DNA from: Akkermansia muciniphila
Lineage (GTDB): Bacteria > Verrucomicrobiota > Verrucomicrobiia > Verrucomicrobiales > Akkermansiaceae
DNA: 64,000 nt
Direction: 5' to 3'
Assembly: GCA_947624785.1 (NCBI GenBank)
Contig: CANQLV010000001.1
Coordinates: 62,001 to 126,000, forward strand
A program made the position numbers and the translations under genes. Numbering within the stretch: position 1 is the stretch's first letter; the number at the start of each line of letters is the position of its first letter. A model generated the notes under the pieces. The model ran no database searches. It saw only the letters and a program-made list of their open reading frames with translations, and was not told where the DNA came from. Positions 43,075 to 52,227 of the stretch are shown piece by piece.

Positions 43075-43932
43075 TTATTGGATTTCCAGCACGATGATTT
43101 CCGGAGGGCAGCAGAAGCGCAGGGGAAGAACGCTGCACCCCAGCCCGCGCGTGATGAGGAAGGGGGTTCCGTTCAGCCGGGACCAGGGATAGGAGAATTT
43201 GGCTTTCTCCCGGGAGATATTCGCCAGGGGCTTGCCGCCGGGCAGGCAGATCTGGCCGCCGTGGGTATGGGCGCTGATGACGGCATCCGCCGTGCCGGGA
43301 GCCAGCAGGGGAAAAATGTCCGGCACGTGGGAGAGCAGGATGTGGGGAATGTCCGGGGAAAAGCGCAGCGGCAGTTCCTCCGGCCTGATTCTCAGGTGGT
43401 AGTCGTCCCGAACGGAGGAAAGCTGGAGGTCCCTGCCGCCGGGGAGGTGCAGCAGCAGTGAGTCGTTCCACATGGGCAGGATGCCCAGCTCTGAAAACAT
43501 GTTCCGCCACAGGTCCCAGCCGTAGTACTGGTCATGGTTCCCCTGCACGGCGAAGACGCCCAGGGGGGCTTTCAGCATCTTGAAGTATTCACGGGCCGTT
43601 TCCGGGCTCATGCTGCTCTCCCGGGTGTGGCCGTTGGCGTAATCCCCCAGCAGGAAGATCATGTCCGGCCGCGCCTCCATGATTTTTTCCATGTACCGGT
43701 GCGCCTGGTCGCCGCCGTTCGGGCGCAGGTGGAAGTCTCCGGCGATCACGATCCGGAGCGGGGAGCCGCCTTTTTCCTTCCACTGCGGCACTTCCAGCGC
43801 GGTCGTGACGGTTTCCACGCGCCTGGGTTCCACCTGCCACGCCCACATGAATAAGGAAAAGCCGATCATCAGTATTGAGACAGAGATGATTGCAAGTTTG
43901 TTGAGAAGGGGATGACGCGGGCGTGGCTTCAT
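43075..43932 (-). CDS. Membrane-anchored metallophosphoesterase (calcineurin-like)
   Basis: This 285-residue protein has an N-terminal membrane helix (LAIISVSILMIGFSLFMWAW) and an extracytoplasmic phosphoesterase domain. The metal motifs are VIAGDFHLRP, LLGDYANG, VQGNHDQYYG, LLSHVPD and SAHTHGGQ. This is the YkuE/YaeI-like group, some of which act on phospholipids or lipid A precursors; the substrate here is unknown. The ATG at 43932 is used because it starts just before the basic anchor. An ATG 16 codons upstream would add a weakly charged extension. Confidence 0.8.
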   Translation of the reverse strand: MKPRPRHPLLNKLAIISVSILMIGFSLFMWAWQVEPRRVETVTTALEVPQWKEKGGSPLRIVIAGDFHLRPNGGDQAHRYMEKIMEARPDMIFLLGDYANGHTRESSMSPETAREYFKMLKAPLGVFAVQGNHDQYYGWDLWRNMFSELGILPMWNDSLLLHLPGGRDLQLSSVRDDYHLRIRPEELPLRFSPDIPHILLSHVPDIFPLLAPGTADAVISAHTHGGQICLPGGKPLANISREKAKFSYPWSRLNGTPFLITRGLGCSVLPLRFCCPPEIIVLEIQ

Positions 43933-43990
43933 GCGGGGCTGGCTCCGGACTGATGATGAAGCATTTCGCCCGGTTTTCAATCATTCGTGT

Positions 43991-44018
43991 TTGCCAATCG
44001 GGATTTTGCTGGTATGAT
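43991..44018 (+). promoter_or_regulatory. Predicted promoter of the NifU-like/GGGtGRT operon
   Basis: TTGCCA and TATGAT are separated by 16 bases, giving a start near 44025 and a 60-base leader. It is one of the closest matches to the consensus in the window, which fits the high expression implied by codon use. Confidence 0.5.
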
Positions 44019-44084
44019 CCGTCCCGCTCAAGGTGGGGCTGTCCGATGACTGCAGGCCCATCTTCATATTAACATCCTAATACC

Positions 44085-44777
44085 ATGCAGTTTACACACG
44101 AAATCGAACAAATGTGTTGCGTCAAGAAAGGCTGCAACCATGGTCCGGCCCCCATCCCGCAGGAAGGCAACTGGACGCAATCCAAGGAGATCACGGATAT
44201 TTCCGGCCTGACCCACGGCGTGGGCTGGTGCGCTCCCCAGCAGGGCACCTGCAAGCTGACGCTGAACGTCAAGAACGGCATTGTTGAAGAAGCCCTTGTA
44301 GAAACCAGCGGCTGCTCCGGCATGACCCACTCCGCCGCCATGGCCGCGGAAATTCTGCCCGGCAAGACCGTGCTGGAAGCGATGAACACGGACCTCGTGT
44401 GCGACGCCATCAACACCGCCATGCGCGAACTGTTCCTGCAGATCGTTTACGGCCGCACCCAGAGCGCTTTCTCCGAAGGCGGCCTGCCCATCGGCGCCGG
44501 CCTTGAAGACCTCGGCAAGGGCCTCCGCTCCCAGATCGGCACCCTGTACGGCACCCGCGCCAAGGGCCCCCGCTACCTGGAAATGGCTGAAGGTTACATC
44601 ACCAAGCTGGCTCTGGACGAAGACGGCGAAATCATCGGCTATGAGTTCGTGCGCATGGGCCCGATGATGGAAATGATCAAGAAGGGCGTGGACGCCAATG
44701 AAGCCGTCGCCAAGTGCACGGGCAACTACGGTCGTTTCGACGAGGCCGCCAAGTACATCGATCCTCGTCACGAATGA
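44085..44777 (+). CDS. NifU/IscU-like Fe-S scaffold-type protein
   Basis: The 230-residue protein has an N-terminal Cys cluster (MCCVKKGCNHG, GWCAPQQGTC). The scaffold-like motif ETSGCSGMTHSAAMAAEIL resembles the NifU/IscU N-terminal domain, where cysteines bind a transient cluster. The C-terminal third (about 165-230) matches nothing I know. This gene and the next are a recurrent pair in anaerobes, with the second known only as GGGtGRT protein. The codons are heavily biased to C-ending forms, suggesting strong expression. The gap to the next gene is 45 bases. Confidence 0.75.
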   Translation: MQFTHEIEQMCCVKKGCNHGPAPIPQEGNWTQSKEITDISGLTHGVGWCAPQQGTCKLTLNVKNGIVEEALVETSGCSGMTHSAAMAAEILPGKTVLEAMNTDLVCDAINTAMRELFLQIVYGRTQSAFSEGGLPIGAGLEDLGKGLRSQIGTLYGTRAKGPRYLEMAEGYITKLALDEDGEIIGYEFVRMGPMMEMIKKGVDANEAVAKCTGNYGRFDEAAKYIDPRHE

Positions 44778-44822
44778 GATTGAATTAAAAAGAGTATATC
44801 AACTTCAAGCACTATTACCATC

Positions 44823-45830
44823 ATGCCTCTTTTCGAATCCTACGACCGCCGCATCAAGCAGATCAATGAAGCCCTGGCCAAATACGGCATCGGCTCCATT
44901 GAAGAAGCGGAACAACTCTGCCTTTCCAAGGGCATCAACGTTCGCGAAATCGTGAACGGCATCCAGCCCATTGCGTTTGAAAACGCCGGCTGGGCCTATG
45001 TGGTGGGCGCCGCCATCGCCATCAAGAAGGGTTGCACGAAGGCCGCTGACGCAGCCGAAGCCATCGGTGAAGGCCTCCAGTCCTTCTGCATTCCCGGTTC
45101 CGTTGCGGACGATCGCAAGGTGGGCCTGGGCCACGGCAACCTGGCCGCCATGCTCCTGCGTGATGAAACGGAATGCTTCTGCTTCCTGGCCGGCCATGAA
45201 TCCTTTGCCGCCGCTGAAGGCGCCATCGGCATTGCCAAGTCCGCCAACCGCGTCCGCAAGCAGGACCTGCGCGTCTGCCTGAACGGCCTCGGCAAGGACG
45301 CCGCGTACATCATCTCCCGCATCAACGGCTTCACGTACGTGCAGACCAAGTTCGACTACGCCACGGGCAAGCTGAACATCATCCAGGAGAAGGCTTTCTC
45401 CAAGGGGCCGAAGGCCGCCGTGCGCGTGTACGGCTGTGACGACGTGCGCGAAGGCGTGGCCGTCATGTGGAATGAAGGCGTGGACGTCTCCATCACCGGG
45501 AACTCCACCAACCCCACCCGCTTCCAGCACCCGGTGGCCGGCACCTACAAGAAGGAATGCAACGAGAAGGGCAAGAAGTACTTCTCCGTGGCTTCCGGCG
45601 GTGGTACGGGCCGTACCCTGCACCCGGACAACATGGCCGCCGGTCCCGCCTCCTACGGCATGACCGATACCATGGGCCGCATGCACTCCGACGCCCAGTT
45701 CGCCGGCTCCTCCTCCGTGCCCGCCCACGTGGAAATGATGGGCCTCATCGGCATGGGCAACAACCCGATGGTCGGCGCTTCCGTAGCGGTGGCCGTGGCT
45801 GTTGAAGAAGCCGCCAGGCAGAACGCCTGA
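44823..45830 (+). CDS. GGGtGRT protein (family of unknown function)
   Basis: The 335-residue protein carries the family signature SVASGGGTGRTLHPDN, with GGGTGRT at residues 259-265. It is accompanied by ITGNSTNPTRFQHPVAGTYK and MGRMHSDAQFAGSSSVPAH. The glycine-rich motif could bind a nucleotide or cofactor, but no activity is established to my knowledge. It is encoded right after a NifU-like scaffold and shares its C-rich codon bias, so it probably acts with an Fe-S cluster. A strong terminator follows at 45851. Confidence 0.9.
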   Translation: MPLFESYDRRIKQINEALAKYGIGSIEEAEQLCLSKGINVREIVNGIQPIAFENAGWAYVVGAAIAIKKGCTKAADAAEAIGEGLQSFCIPGSVADDRKVGLGHGNLAAMLLRDETECFCFLAGHESFAAAEGAIGIAKSANRVRKQDLRVCLNGLGKDAAYIISRINGFTYVQTKFDYATGKLNIIQEKAFSKGPKAAVRVYGCDDVREGVAVMWNEGVDVSITGNSTNPTRFQHPVAGTYKKECNEKGKKYFSVASGGGTGRTLHPDNMAAGPASYGMTDTMGRMHSDAQFAGSSSVPAHVEMMGLIGMGNNPMVGASVAVAVAVEEAARQNA

Positions 45831-45850
45831 TCGCGTTGTTAAAATTCACA

Positions 45851-45887
45851 GAGCCGCTTTCCCGATGCGGGGAAGCGGCTCTTTTTT
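45851..45887 (+). terminator. Rho-independent terminator of the GGGtGRT operon
   Basis: A 13-base stem (GAGCCGCTTTCCC with GGGGAAGCGGCTC, one G-T pair) has a 5-base loop and six T residues. Confidence 0.9.
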
Positions 45888-45940
45888 ATGGTAAAGAGGC
45901 AAGGCCGGAACAGTTCCGGAAGCTTCCCCTTTTGTTCATA

Positions 45941-46531
45941 TCAGCTCCCGATGCGGAACCTTCCGTCCCGGTCCGTGCGGGGAGGCAGGCCGCGAGAAGG
46001 CGCGGATCTTCTGGAAACGACCGTCGGTCTGGCCGCGGCTGGCGTGACAACGCGGATTTCCGTCCGTCCGGTAGTAGTGGGAGCAGCAGATTTCCCTGGT
46101 TCCGGCCTATGAACGGGGGCGGGAGCAGGAACGGCGCCGACCACCAGTTTTTGCTGTTCATGGGCCTTGTAGGCGCGTTGCAGGGTAAAATCCCTCCGTT
46201 CTCCGGGTTTCAGGGAATAGTCCGCCTTCTTGGCCTCCCCGGCCTTTTGAGCCAGAGGCTCCACACGCTGCTGCAACTGAGCGGCGGCGTCCAGCTTCCC
46301 GGCCACCCATTCCGGATTCCATTCCGGCGTGGAAGTTTTCAGGGACTGAAGCAGCTCCGCGGCTTTTTTGCCGCTTTCCAGGGCTGCCTTGTAATCGCCT
46401 TCCTTCTCCAGGCGTGCGGCGCGCGTCAGGGAAAGGTTGGCTTCGTAAAATGTGTCTCCGGGATCGCCCAGGGCCGTTGTGGCCGCCAGGATCATGCAGA
46501 GCAGGGAGCAGGGTAGAAAATGCCTTTTCAT
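45941..46531 (-). CDS. Exported protein of unknown function with C-terminal Pro/Arg-rich tail
   Basis: This 196-residue protein has a signal peptide, MKRHFLPCSLLCMILAATTALG. A helical region follows (about 28-120) that could hold one TPR-like pair (TRAARLEKEGDYKAALESGKKA). The low-complexity basic tail (about 130-196) is rich in Pro, Arg and Ala. I recognise no family. It converges on the GGGtGRT terminator and stands alone. Confidence 0.6.
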   Translation of the reverse strand: MKRHFLPCSLLCMILAATTALGDPGDTFYEANLSLTRAARLEKEGDYKAALESGKKAAELLQSLKTSTPEWNPEWVAGKLDAAAQLQQRVEPLAQKAGEAKKADYSLKPGERRDFTLQRAYKAHEQQKLVVGAVPAPAPVHRPEPGKSAAPTTTGRTEIRVVTPAAARPTVVSRRSAPSRGLPPRTDRDGRFRIGS

Positions 46532-46661
46532 GATTGTTGGAACAGTAGCATGATTTTTCGTTTTGAAAAGGCCTTTCTTCCGCCATGTCCACGTGAAGCA
46601 AGAAGAGGGCCACGACCTGGAAATTCAGGAAAGGAAGAGGGCGGACCGTCGCTTCTTCTTT

Positions 46662-47345
46662 TTATGAAGGAAATCTATCAGATTTGCGGCGAAGCATTTG
46701 AAGAACATCCTGCGGGGTACGGTCGGGTTTCCTGATCCAATCGTAAAACTTTTTCCCATTGACCGGAATCCTCACGTTCCCCAGCCGTTTCAGCTTGATG
46801 TCTATTTGTTCAAAGCAGTGTTTATTGCAACATACCCCTCCACCTCCAAGGTCGGGAAATAGGCTCATTACGATGCCTATTCTGGTTTGAAGTACTCTTT
46901 GTTCTTTTGCTTTCAATATTCTCTCATTGACGGAGATACGCCATTCCTTTTCTCCGTCGGTCAGATTTCTCTTGCGCCATGTATTGATGTAGAATCGGTA
47001 TTCACCCTCATTGATGATCCTGTTATTCAGCGCTTCGCCCAAACATGCCGGATTAAGAGGTTTGGTGATATCTTTCCGGACCCGGCGGATGGCGTTGAAA
47101 TGTTTGGATTTGCTGATTCCCGTAAATTTCTTTACGCAGCAATTCCCTACAATCAGGGGATTCCTATTAAGGATATTTCTCATGGCACAATGCTCTATGA
47201 TGAAGTGACCGCAAATGCATGTTCCTCCTTTTTCCACCGGATATGTTTCCACGTGTTCCCATTCCTGCAATGCGGACGGGAATCGCTTGGATTCGGACTT
47301 AGCTACCAGCTCTGAGTAGAATTGATCCATAGATGAATTATTCAT
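46662..47345 (-). CDS. Cys-rich, probably zinc-binding protein of unknown function
   Basis: The 227-residue protein has three Cys/His groups: GTCICGHFIIEHCAM, IVGNCCVKKF and GGVCCNKHCFEQ. They suggest one or two zinc sites. The basic C-terminus (about 195-227) could bind nucleic acid. The middle looks helical with WRKRNLTDGEKEWR. It has no signal peptide. The gene is clearly AT-richer than the region around it, like phage or plasmid cargo. I recognise no named family. A DNA methyltransferase gene lies next, on the other strand. Confidence 0.6.
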   Translation of the reverse strand: MNNSSMDQFYSELVAKSESKRFPSALQEWEHVETYPVEKGGTCICGHFIIEHCAMRNILNRNPLIVGNCCVKKFTGISKSKHFNAIRRVRKDITKPLNPACLGEALNNRIINEGEYRFYINTWRKRNLTDGEKEWRISVNERILKAKEQRVLQTRIGIVMSLFPDLGGGGVCCNKHCFEQIDIKLKRLGNVRIPVNGKKFYDWIRKPDRTPQDVLQMLRRKSDRFPS

Positions 47346-47511
47346 GATTTTATTTTCTATTCATGAGGCGTGCGTGAATGCGCCCTCACCATTCAGGGAA
47401 ATTTTCAAAATGTATTTCCCCTTCTATATATTTCCCCCTCGTCTCTTTCAGCAGGTGCGGGTTTCTTCCTTATTCCAAGAGCATATCTTCCATTTCCGTC
47501 TCCGGCACAAC

Positions 47512-47540
47512 TTGACGGAAAGGCCGGAGTGCCGTATGCT
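47512..47540 (+). promoter_or_regulatory. Predicted promoter of the methyltransferase gene
   Basis: TTGACG and TATGCT are separated by 17 bases. The -10 ends 15 bases before the ATG at 47556. Confidence 0.45.
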
Positions 47541-47555
47541 GGTTGAGACCTGTAT

Positions 47556-48689
47556 ATGACCCGGAACGAGCCAGCATCCCTCCCAGCGCCGCAGATGGAG
47601 GAAGACCCCAGATACCTGACGGAACAGATTGTGACGTATCTGGGCAACAAGCGTTCCCTGCTTCACTTCCTGGGTACGGGGCTGGAACAGGTGAAAAGCC
47701 GCCTGGGGAAGGAACGGCTGAAGGCTGGGGACCTTTTTTCCGGCAGCGGCATTGTAGCCCGTTTCCTGAAGAAGCATTCGGAAGAATTGATTGTCAATGA
47801 TCTGGAAGAATACAGCCGAGTCGTTAACACCTGCTACCTGAGCAATCCTGAGGAAGTGGAGAATCTGGAACTGGAAAGGCATTACAGGCGCCTGCTGCGG
47901 TATATGGAGGGGCACGAGTCCCCGGGCTTCATCACGGAGTTGTACGCGCCCAAAAATCCGGACAGCATCACGCCGGATGACCGCGTTTTCTATACGCGCC
48001 GCAACGCCGTGTACCTGGATACGGCGCGGCAGACCATCAATTTGCTCCCGGAAGAGGTAAGGCCCTATTTCATCGCCCCTCTTCTGGCGGAGGCTTCCGT
48101 GCATACGAACACGTCCGGCGTGTTCAAGGGATTTTACAAGGACAGGCATGGCGTCGGCAAGTTCGGGGGAACGGGCGGCAACGCGCTTTCCCGCATTCTG
48201 GGGGATATTTCACTGCCGTTTCCCGTGTTTTCCCGGTTTGACTGCCGGTATTCCATCCACTGCCGTGACGCCAATGAACTGGCCGCGGAATTGCCGGAGA
48301 TGGACGTGGTGTACCTAGACCCTCCCTATAATCAGCATCCGTACGGCTCCAACTATTTCATGCTGAACCTGCTGTCCTCCTATGAGAAACCGTTGGAAAC
48401 CAGCCGCGTTTCCGGCATTCCCGCGGATTGGAAACGCTCCACGTACAATAGCCGCCAGCATGCCCCGGCGGTCCTTTTCCGGCTGCTGGAGGACTGCCCG
48501 GCCAAGTTCATTCTCCTTTCATACAGTTCGGAGGGCTTCATCAGTTATGAGGAGATGACGAATTTCCTTGGCCGTCTGGGACATATCGTCACGCTGGAAA
48601 CGCCGTACGCCACATTCCGCGGCAGCCGGAATTTGAGGAACCGCCCGCAGAATGTGACGGAGTTCCTGTTCCTGGTGGAACGGTTTTAA
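47556..48689 (+). CDS. DNA adenine-N6 methyltransferase (D12/Dam-like class)
   Basis: The protein has 377 residues. Motifs: YLGNKRSLLHFL (motif X), DLFSGSGIVARFL (motif I, AdoMet binding) and VYLDPPYNQHPYGSNY, with catalytic DPPY at 255-258. It should methylate adenine at N6. The recognition sequence cannot be read from sequence. No restriction endonuclease gene is adjacent, so it may be an orphan enzyme or the remnant of a restriction system. The Xer recombinase gene follows 20 bases later. Confidence 0.85.
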   Translation: MTRNEPASLPAPQMEEDPRYLTEQIVTYLGNKRSLLHFLGTGLEQVKSRLGKERLKAGDLFSGSGIVARFLKKHSEELIVNDLEEYSRVVNTCYLSNPEEVENLELERHYRRLLRYMEGHESPGFITELYAPKNPDSITPDDRVFYTRRNAVYLDTARQTINLLPEEVRPYFIAPLLAEASVHTNTSGVFKGFYKDRHGVGKFGGTGGNALSRILGDISLPFPVFSRFDCRYSIHCRDANELAAELPEMDVVYLDPPYNQHPYGSNYFMLNLLSSYEKPLETSRVSGIPADWKRSTYNSRQHAPAVLFRLLEDCPAKFILLSYSSEGFISYEEMTNFLGRLGHIVTLETPYATFRGSRNLRNRPQNVTEFLFLVERF

Positions 48690-48709
48690 CGGGCAGGGGA
48701 GGTAACGCC

Positions 48710-49597
48710 ATGAAAACCTATCTGGAACGCTTCATCCGTTTTCTGGCCGCAGAGAAAGGCTTGAGCGCCGCCTACCAGCTTTCCGTGAGGCAGACGCTGG
48801 AGGAATTCGCCCGGTTTCTGGGTACGGAAGACGCCGATCTTTCCCATGTGGACATCGGCACGCTTACGGAGTTCCTCCGGCATTTGCAGGCCCGCGGCAT
48901 GGCCCGCAGCTCCATGCGGGTGGAAATGGTGCATTTGCGCATCTTTTTCCGCTGGCTGGCCGGGATGGGGATGCTGGAAAAAGACCCCTCCGCTTTTCTG
49001 GAAATGCCCCGGCAGGGGTTGTCTCTCCCCCATGTGCTGGATCAGCAAACCGTTTCAAAACTGATTGAAAGCGTTGACGTTCATGATGTTCCTCTCGGCT
49101 GTAGAGACAGGGCCCTGCTGGAGATGATTTACGCCTGCGGCATGCGCGTAAGTGAGGTAATCAGTTGCAAATTAGAGAGTTTGGATATGGATGAAGCCTT
49201 TGTCCGCGTGCTGGGGAAGGGGGGCAAGACGCGGCTGGTGCCTGTAGGGAGGTCCGCTTTGGAGGCGTTGAGGGCGTATCTGGAGAAAGGGAGGCCCAGG
49301 CTGGTCAAGCCGGGGGCGAAAAGCCATATTTTCCTGACGGTGCGCGGGCGGCCGCTGACCAAGGAACGGGTACGCCAGATTCTCCGGGAACGCGCCAGGG
49401 GCGCGGGAATAGAACAGCATGTCTTCCCGCATATCCTCCGGCATTCCTTCGCCACGCATCTGCTGGAGAACGGCGCCGACCTCCGCATCATTCAGGAAAT
49501 GCTGGGGCATGCCGATATTTCCACCACCCAGGTTTATACACATCTGGAACAGCAGCGGCTGAATGCCATTCATCACCGCTTCCATCCCAGGGGATAA
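48710..49597 (+). CDS. Tyrosine recombinase, XerC/XerD-like
   Basis: This 295-residue protein has an N-terminal SAM-like core-binding domain (1-95) and a catalytic domain. The active-site set is ACGMRVSEV (Arg), GKGGKTR (Lys), HILRHSFATH (His, Arg) and LGHADISTTQVYTHLEQ (His and Tyr276). The length and sequence style are those of the chromosomal dimer-resolving XerD rather than a phage integrase. A strong GGGGAGG ribosome site precedes the ATG. Its place beside the AT-rich island could be chance. Confidence 0.88.
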   Translation: MKTYLERFIRFLAAEKGLSAAYQLSVRQTLEEFARFLGTEDADLSHVDIGTLTEFLRHLQARGMARSSMRVEMVHLRIFFRWLAGMGMLEKDPSAFLEMPRQGLSLPHVLDQQTVSKLIESVDVHDVPLGCRDRALLEMIYACGMRVSEVISCKLESLDMDEAFVRVLGKGGKTRLVPVGRSALEALRAYLEKGRPRLVKPGAKSHIFLTVRGRPLTKERVRQILRERARGAGIEQHVFPHILRHSFATHLLENGADLRIIQEMLGHADISTTQVYTHLEQQRLNAIHHRFHPRG

Positions 49598-50109
49598 AGC
49601 TATTCTCATCCATGTGCCTTCTGGGGAGTATGTCTTTTAAAGCCAATATTCAGCGTGTTTATTTCACTAACCCTGTATTTTGCATTACATATATTATGCG
49701 AAGTATAAAATCCGCCTAAAAAAATTATAACACATACATTATCAAATCATAAATGTATAATCCTGCTTGCCGCGGAGATTACGCTTCCCCATCCCTGACT
49801 ATTACCGATTTCAGGATAGACGTCTCCTATGGAGAGGTGGATTACTTTTCAGCTTTTTTAGGGTTCCAGTATCATAAGAGGACATGGGAAGTCCTTGAGC
49901 AAGTTAATTTCGATTACGCTGAAGGACTTGCAAGAAAAGGATGCTGAACGAAAGGCCGTATGTTTCCATGCCAGAGGGTGATTGGGTTGCCATTTGGAAT
50001 ATGAAGTTCCAGGGGAACTCAAACGGATGAATCAGAAATGGCTTACTCGTTTTGCTGTTTGGAATTTCTATTCTCTCATACGTCAACGCACAAACAAAAG
50101 CATGAAATT
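49598..50109 (+). other. AT-rich stretch with decayed coding traces
   Basis: About 510 bases, much richer in A and T than the surroundings. A 64-codon open frame lies at 49753-49947, and short in-frame runs on the plus strand continue to about 50120 with interrupting stops. These look like remnants of one or more genes upstream of the repA remnant; I cannot name them. Confidence 0.4.
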
Positions 50110-50981
50110 ATGGCAGGTGTTCAATTAGAGCTATTCACTAAATTTTTCAACCTTGAAAAGGGGGAATCCAATACCCTGGAACTGTTTGATTTTTGCACTC
50201 CGTTTCTCAATGGGAAAAACGTATATAAGCAAGAAAAGCTACCCATTAATGAAATGGGATTTTCCCACAGAGACTATAACTATTTACGGCAAATAACACC
50301 TGCGCACCTGAAAAAGGGAAACGATACTTTTGAGTACTACCCTTCTAAGCGAGAAGAAATAGTAATGTATGCTCTGCGCTATCAGGCCGCACAACAACAG
50401 ATACAATGCCAAATAGAAATTGAAAAGAACAGGACACGGTTATAATTGGCGCGAAATTTCTGAAGCGATTGAAATCCTATCAAAAGCCTCTCTCTCCGTA
50501 GGTTTTGATGCAAACAAAGGTCAGTTTAAATGGTCCGCGACCTATCTGTCTAACGTGATAAGCATTAATAAGACAGGGAAACATAGCAACTGGCGAATCG
50601 TTCTGTATAGTCACACTACACCCTATTATCAGTAAGGCTATCTTGTCTGCATCAGTTAGGTTGATTAACTACAATAGGGATATGAGGTTAAAACTGCCTT
50701 TATCCAAATAGATCTATCGTCGCTTTATCCATTTTTGCCGAAATGCCCAAGCCGCAAGTTTTGATCAGAAGGCTCGCGGCATGAAAATAACAATCGCAGA
50801 AGCGTTCAGTCAGGCGGACTAAAGCGCAATAAGCGTCTTGCTGAAGACGTTAGAACCAATAGGCCGAGCAATCAAGGAGCTCGTAGAAAATGACATTCTC
50901 GAAAGAGGAACAATGGGGTTTCCCACTTACGAACGAATAAAAGATGTCTATATCCTTTATCTTGGTTCACGAGATAATTAA
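50110..50981 (+). pseudogene. Degraded plasmid-type replication initiator (RepA-like)
   Basis: Three blocks in order match a RepA-type initiator. The first (50110-50445) contains YYPSKREEIVMYALRYQAAQ. The second, in another frame (to about 50632), reads YNWREISEAIEILSKASLSV and NWRIVLYSH. The third, in a further frame shift (about 50672-50981), reads NYNRDMRLKLPLSK, IYRRFIHF and LKTLEPIGRAIKELVENDILERG, ending at TAA. The last block has two in-frame stops, one where a Trp would be expected. At least two frameshifts and part of the middle are missing, so it is not functional. It points to an integrated plasmid-like element. Confidence 0.65.
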
Positions 50982-51215
50982 GGGACACAACCTGGTTGTT
51001 TCTCTGGAGGATTCTCCTTCAAGATTGCCACGTCATCCTTTCGGAAAGAGAGCTGCCAGTCGCGGCTAACTGGACCGGGAACCGGATTTTTCGATAAAGT
51101 CCACCTACTTCCGACGCTCGATTTTTCCTCCGGCAGAGGTCTGAATACTGGTATTCTTGACACCCTAACAAATTTGGTGTTTTTTACCGTATAAAGAGAT
51201 TGATGAATCGAGCCA

Positions 51216-52226
51216 ATGAAAAATCTGATACTGCAATTACCCGGTAATCTCCTGTTATGGCTCCGTTGCATGCTCCTGACAGGATGCGTGCTCTCGGCTT
51301 CTATCCTGCTCGCTGAAGAGGAAGATGAAAACGCCGGCTCCCTCAGAATCATATCGGAGACTGCGGAATATTCGGCGGCCATCTATATCAGGGAAGAGGA
51401 AGAAGGCTCCGTCCCGAAAGACGACAAGGATGAAGATAAAAAAAGGAGCACCATTGGAATCGGGGAATACGTCAAATTGACCTTAAACGGAAAGCCTCAG
51501 TTGATTGGGAAGGTCTCCAAATTGAAATGGTCGATCATGGCAGGAGAAAAATTCGCTGAAATAACGGCCGAAAAAGAAGGAGTGAGATCAGTAACGATAC
51601 AGGCAAAAAAGGACATTTCGTCCGGAGGAACAGTAACCGCGCAAGTAGCCACGGAAATCGGCGTCACAAAGGAATTCAGCCTCACGGTCGTCGTCCCATC
51701 CGGCATCGAAGCCAAACACCGTCGAAAATCGTATGACAGGGAGGACCCGAACTTCAATGAAAGAGGAGTTCCTTCGGCAACAGTAGATGGAGACGTTTCA
51801 AGAGCCGGTGCGGGCGCTTTGTTGGAACTTACCTTCCAGCCCACAACCGTCAATTTCAAAGAAATTTATATTATGGAACGCGACAAGGGAACGAAGCCCA
51901 CCCCGGTTCCCTCGCTAGCCACCGTCCATACGCCAAACCCCAAGCCGTTAAAATTAAGCAACAAAAACAGAATGTTCGACAACATCTTTTCGTTCAGGGG
52001 AATGGCCGTCCTAAAGCTCCACACGCTTCCTCAAAACTGGTATTGGATATGCGACTGGAATTGCCATGCGAACGGGAAAGACACATTCACCATAAAAACC
52101 GTAAACCAGAATTTCAGCTACTCCTGGATCAATCGGGCAAGGAACGAAGCGACCGTTACCGTTTCCAAATTCGGACGTTCCGTCACCCGGACGACAGAAC
52201 CAAACAACACCCACGATTTCAAATAA
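51216..52226 (+). CDS. Exported protein with Ig-like domain, unknown function
   Basis: The 336-residue protein has a long signal peptide (to about 34, ending ILLAEEED). It contains LLTGC, which could be read as a lipobox, but more hydrophobic residues follow. A beta-rich Ig-like segment (about 75-165) has IGIGEYVKLTLNG and VTIQAKKDISSGGTVTAQV. The C-terminal region ends in TVTVSKFGRSVTRT. Similar layouts occur, as far as I recall, near contractile-injection or toxin loci in other bacteria; that link is inference. The next gene starts one base after its stop. Confidence 0.6.
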   Translation: MKNLILQLPGNLLLWLRCMLLTGCVLSASILLAEEEDENAGSLRIISETAEYSAAIYIREEEEGSVPKDDKDEDKKRSTIGIGEYVKLTLNGKPQLIGKVSKLKWSIMAGEKFAEITAEKEGVRSVTIQAKKDISSGGTVTAQVATEIGVTKEFSLTVVVPSGIEAKHRRKSYDREDPNFNERGVPSATVDGDVSRAGAGALLELTFQPTTVNFKEIYIMERDKGTKPTPVPSLATVHTPNPKPLKLSNKNRMFDNIFSFRGMAVLKLHTLPQNWYWICDWNCHANGKDTFTIKTVNQNFSYSWINRARNEATVTVSKFGRSVTRTTEPNNTHDFK

Positions 52227-52227
52227 C

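Noticed and set aside
48710..49597. Tyrosine recombinase as integrase of the neighbouring AT-rich island
   Set aside because: It looks like a chromosomal XerD-type protein, and no attachment-site repeats were found flanking the island; proximity alone is weak evidence.
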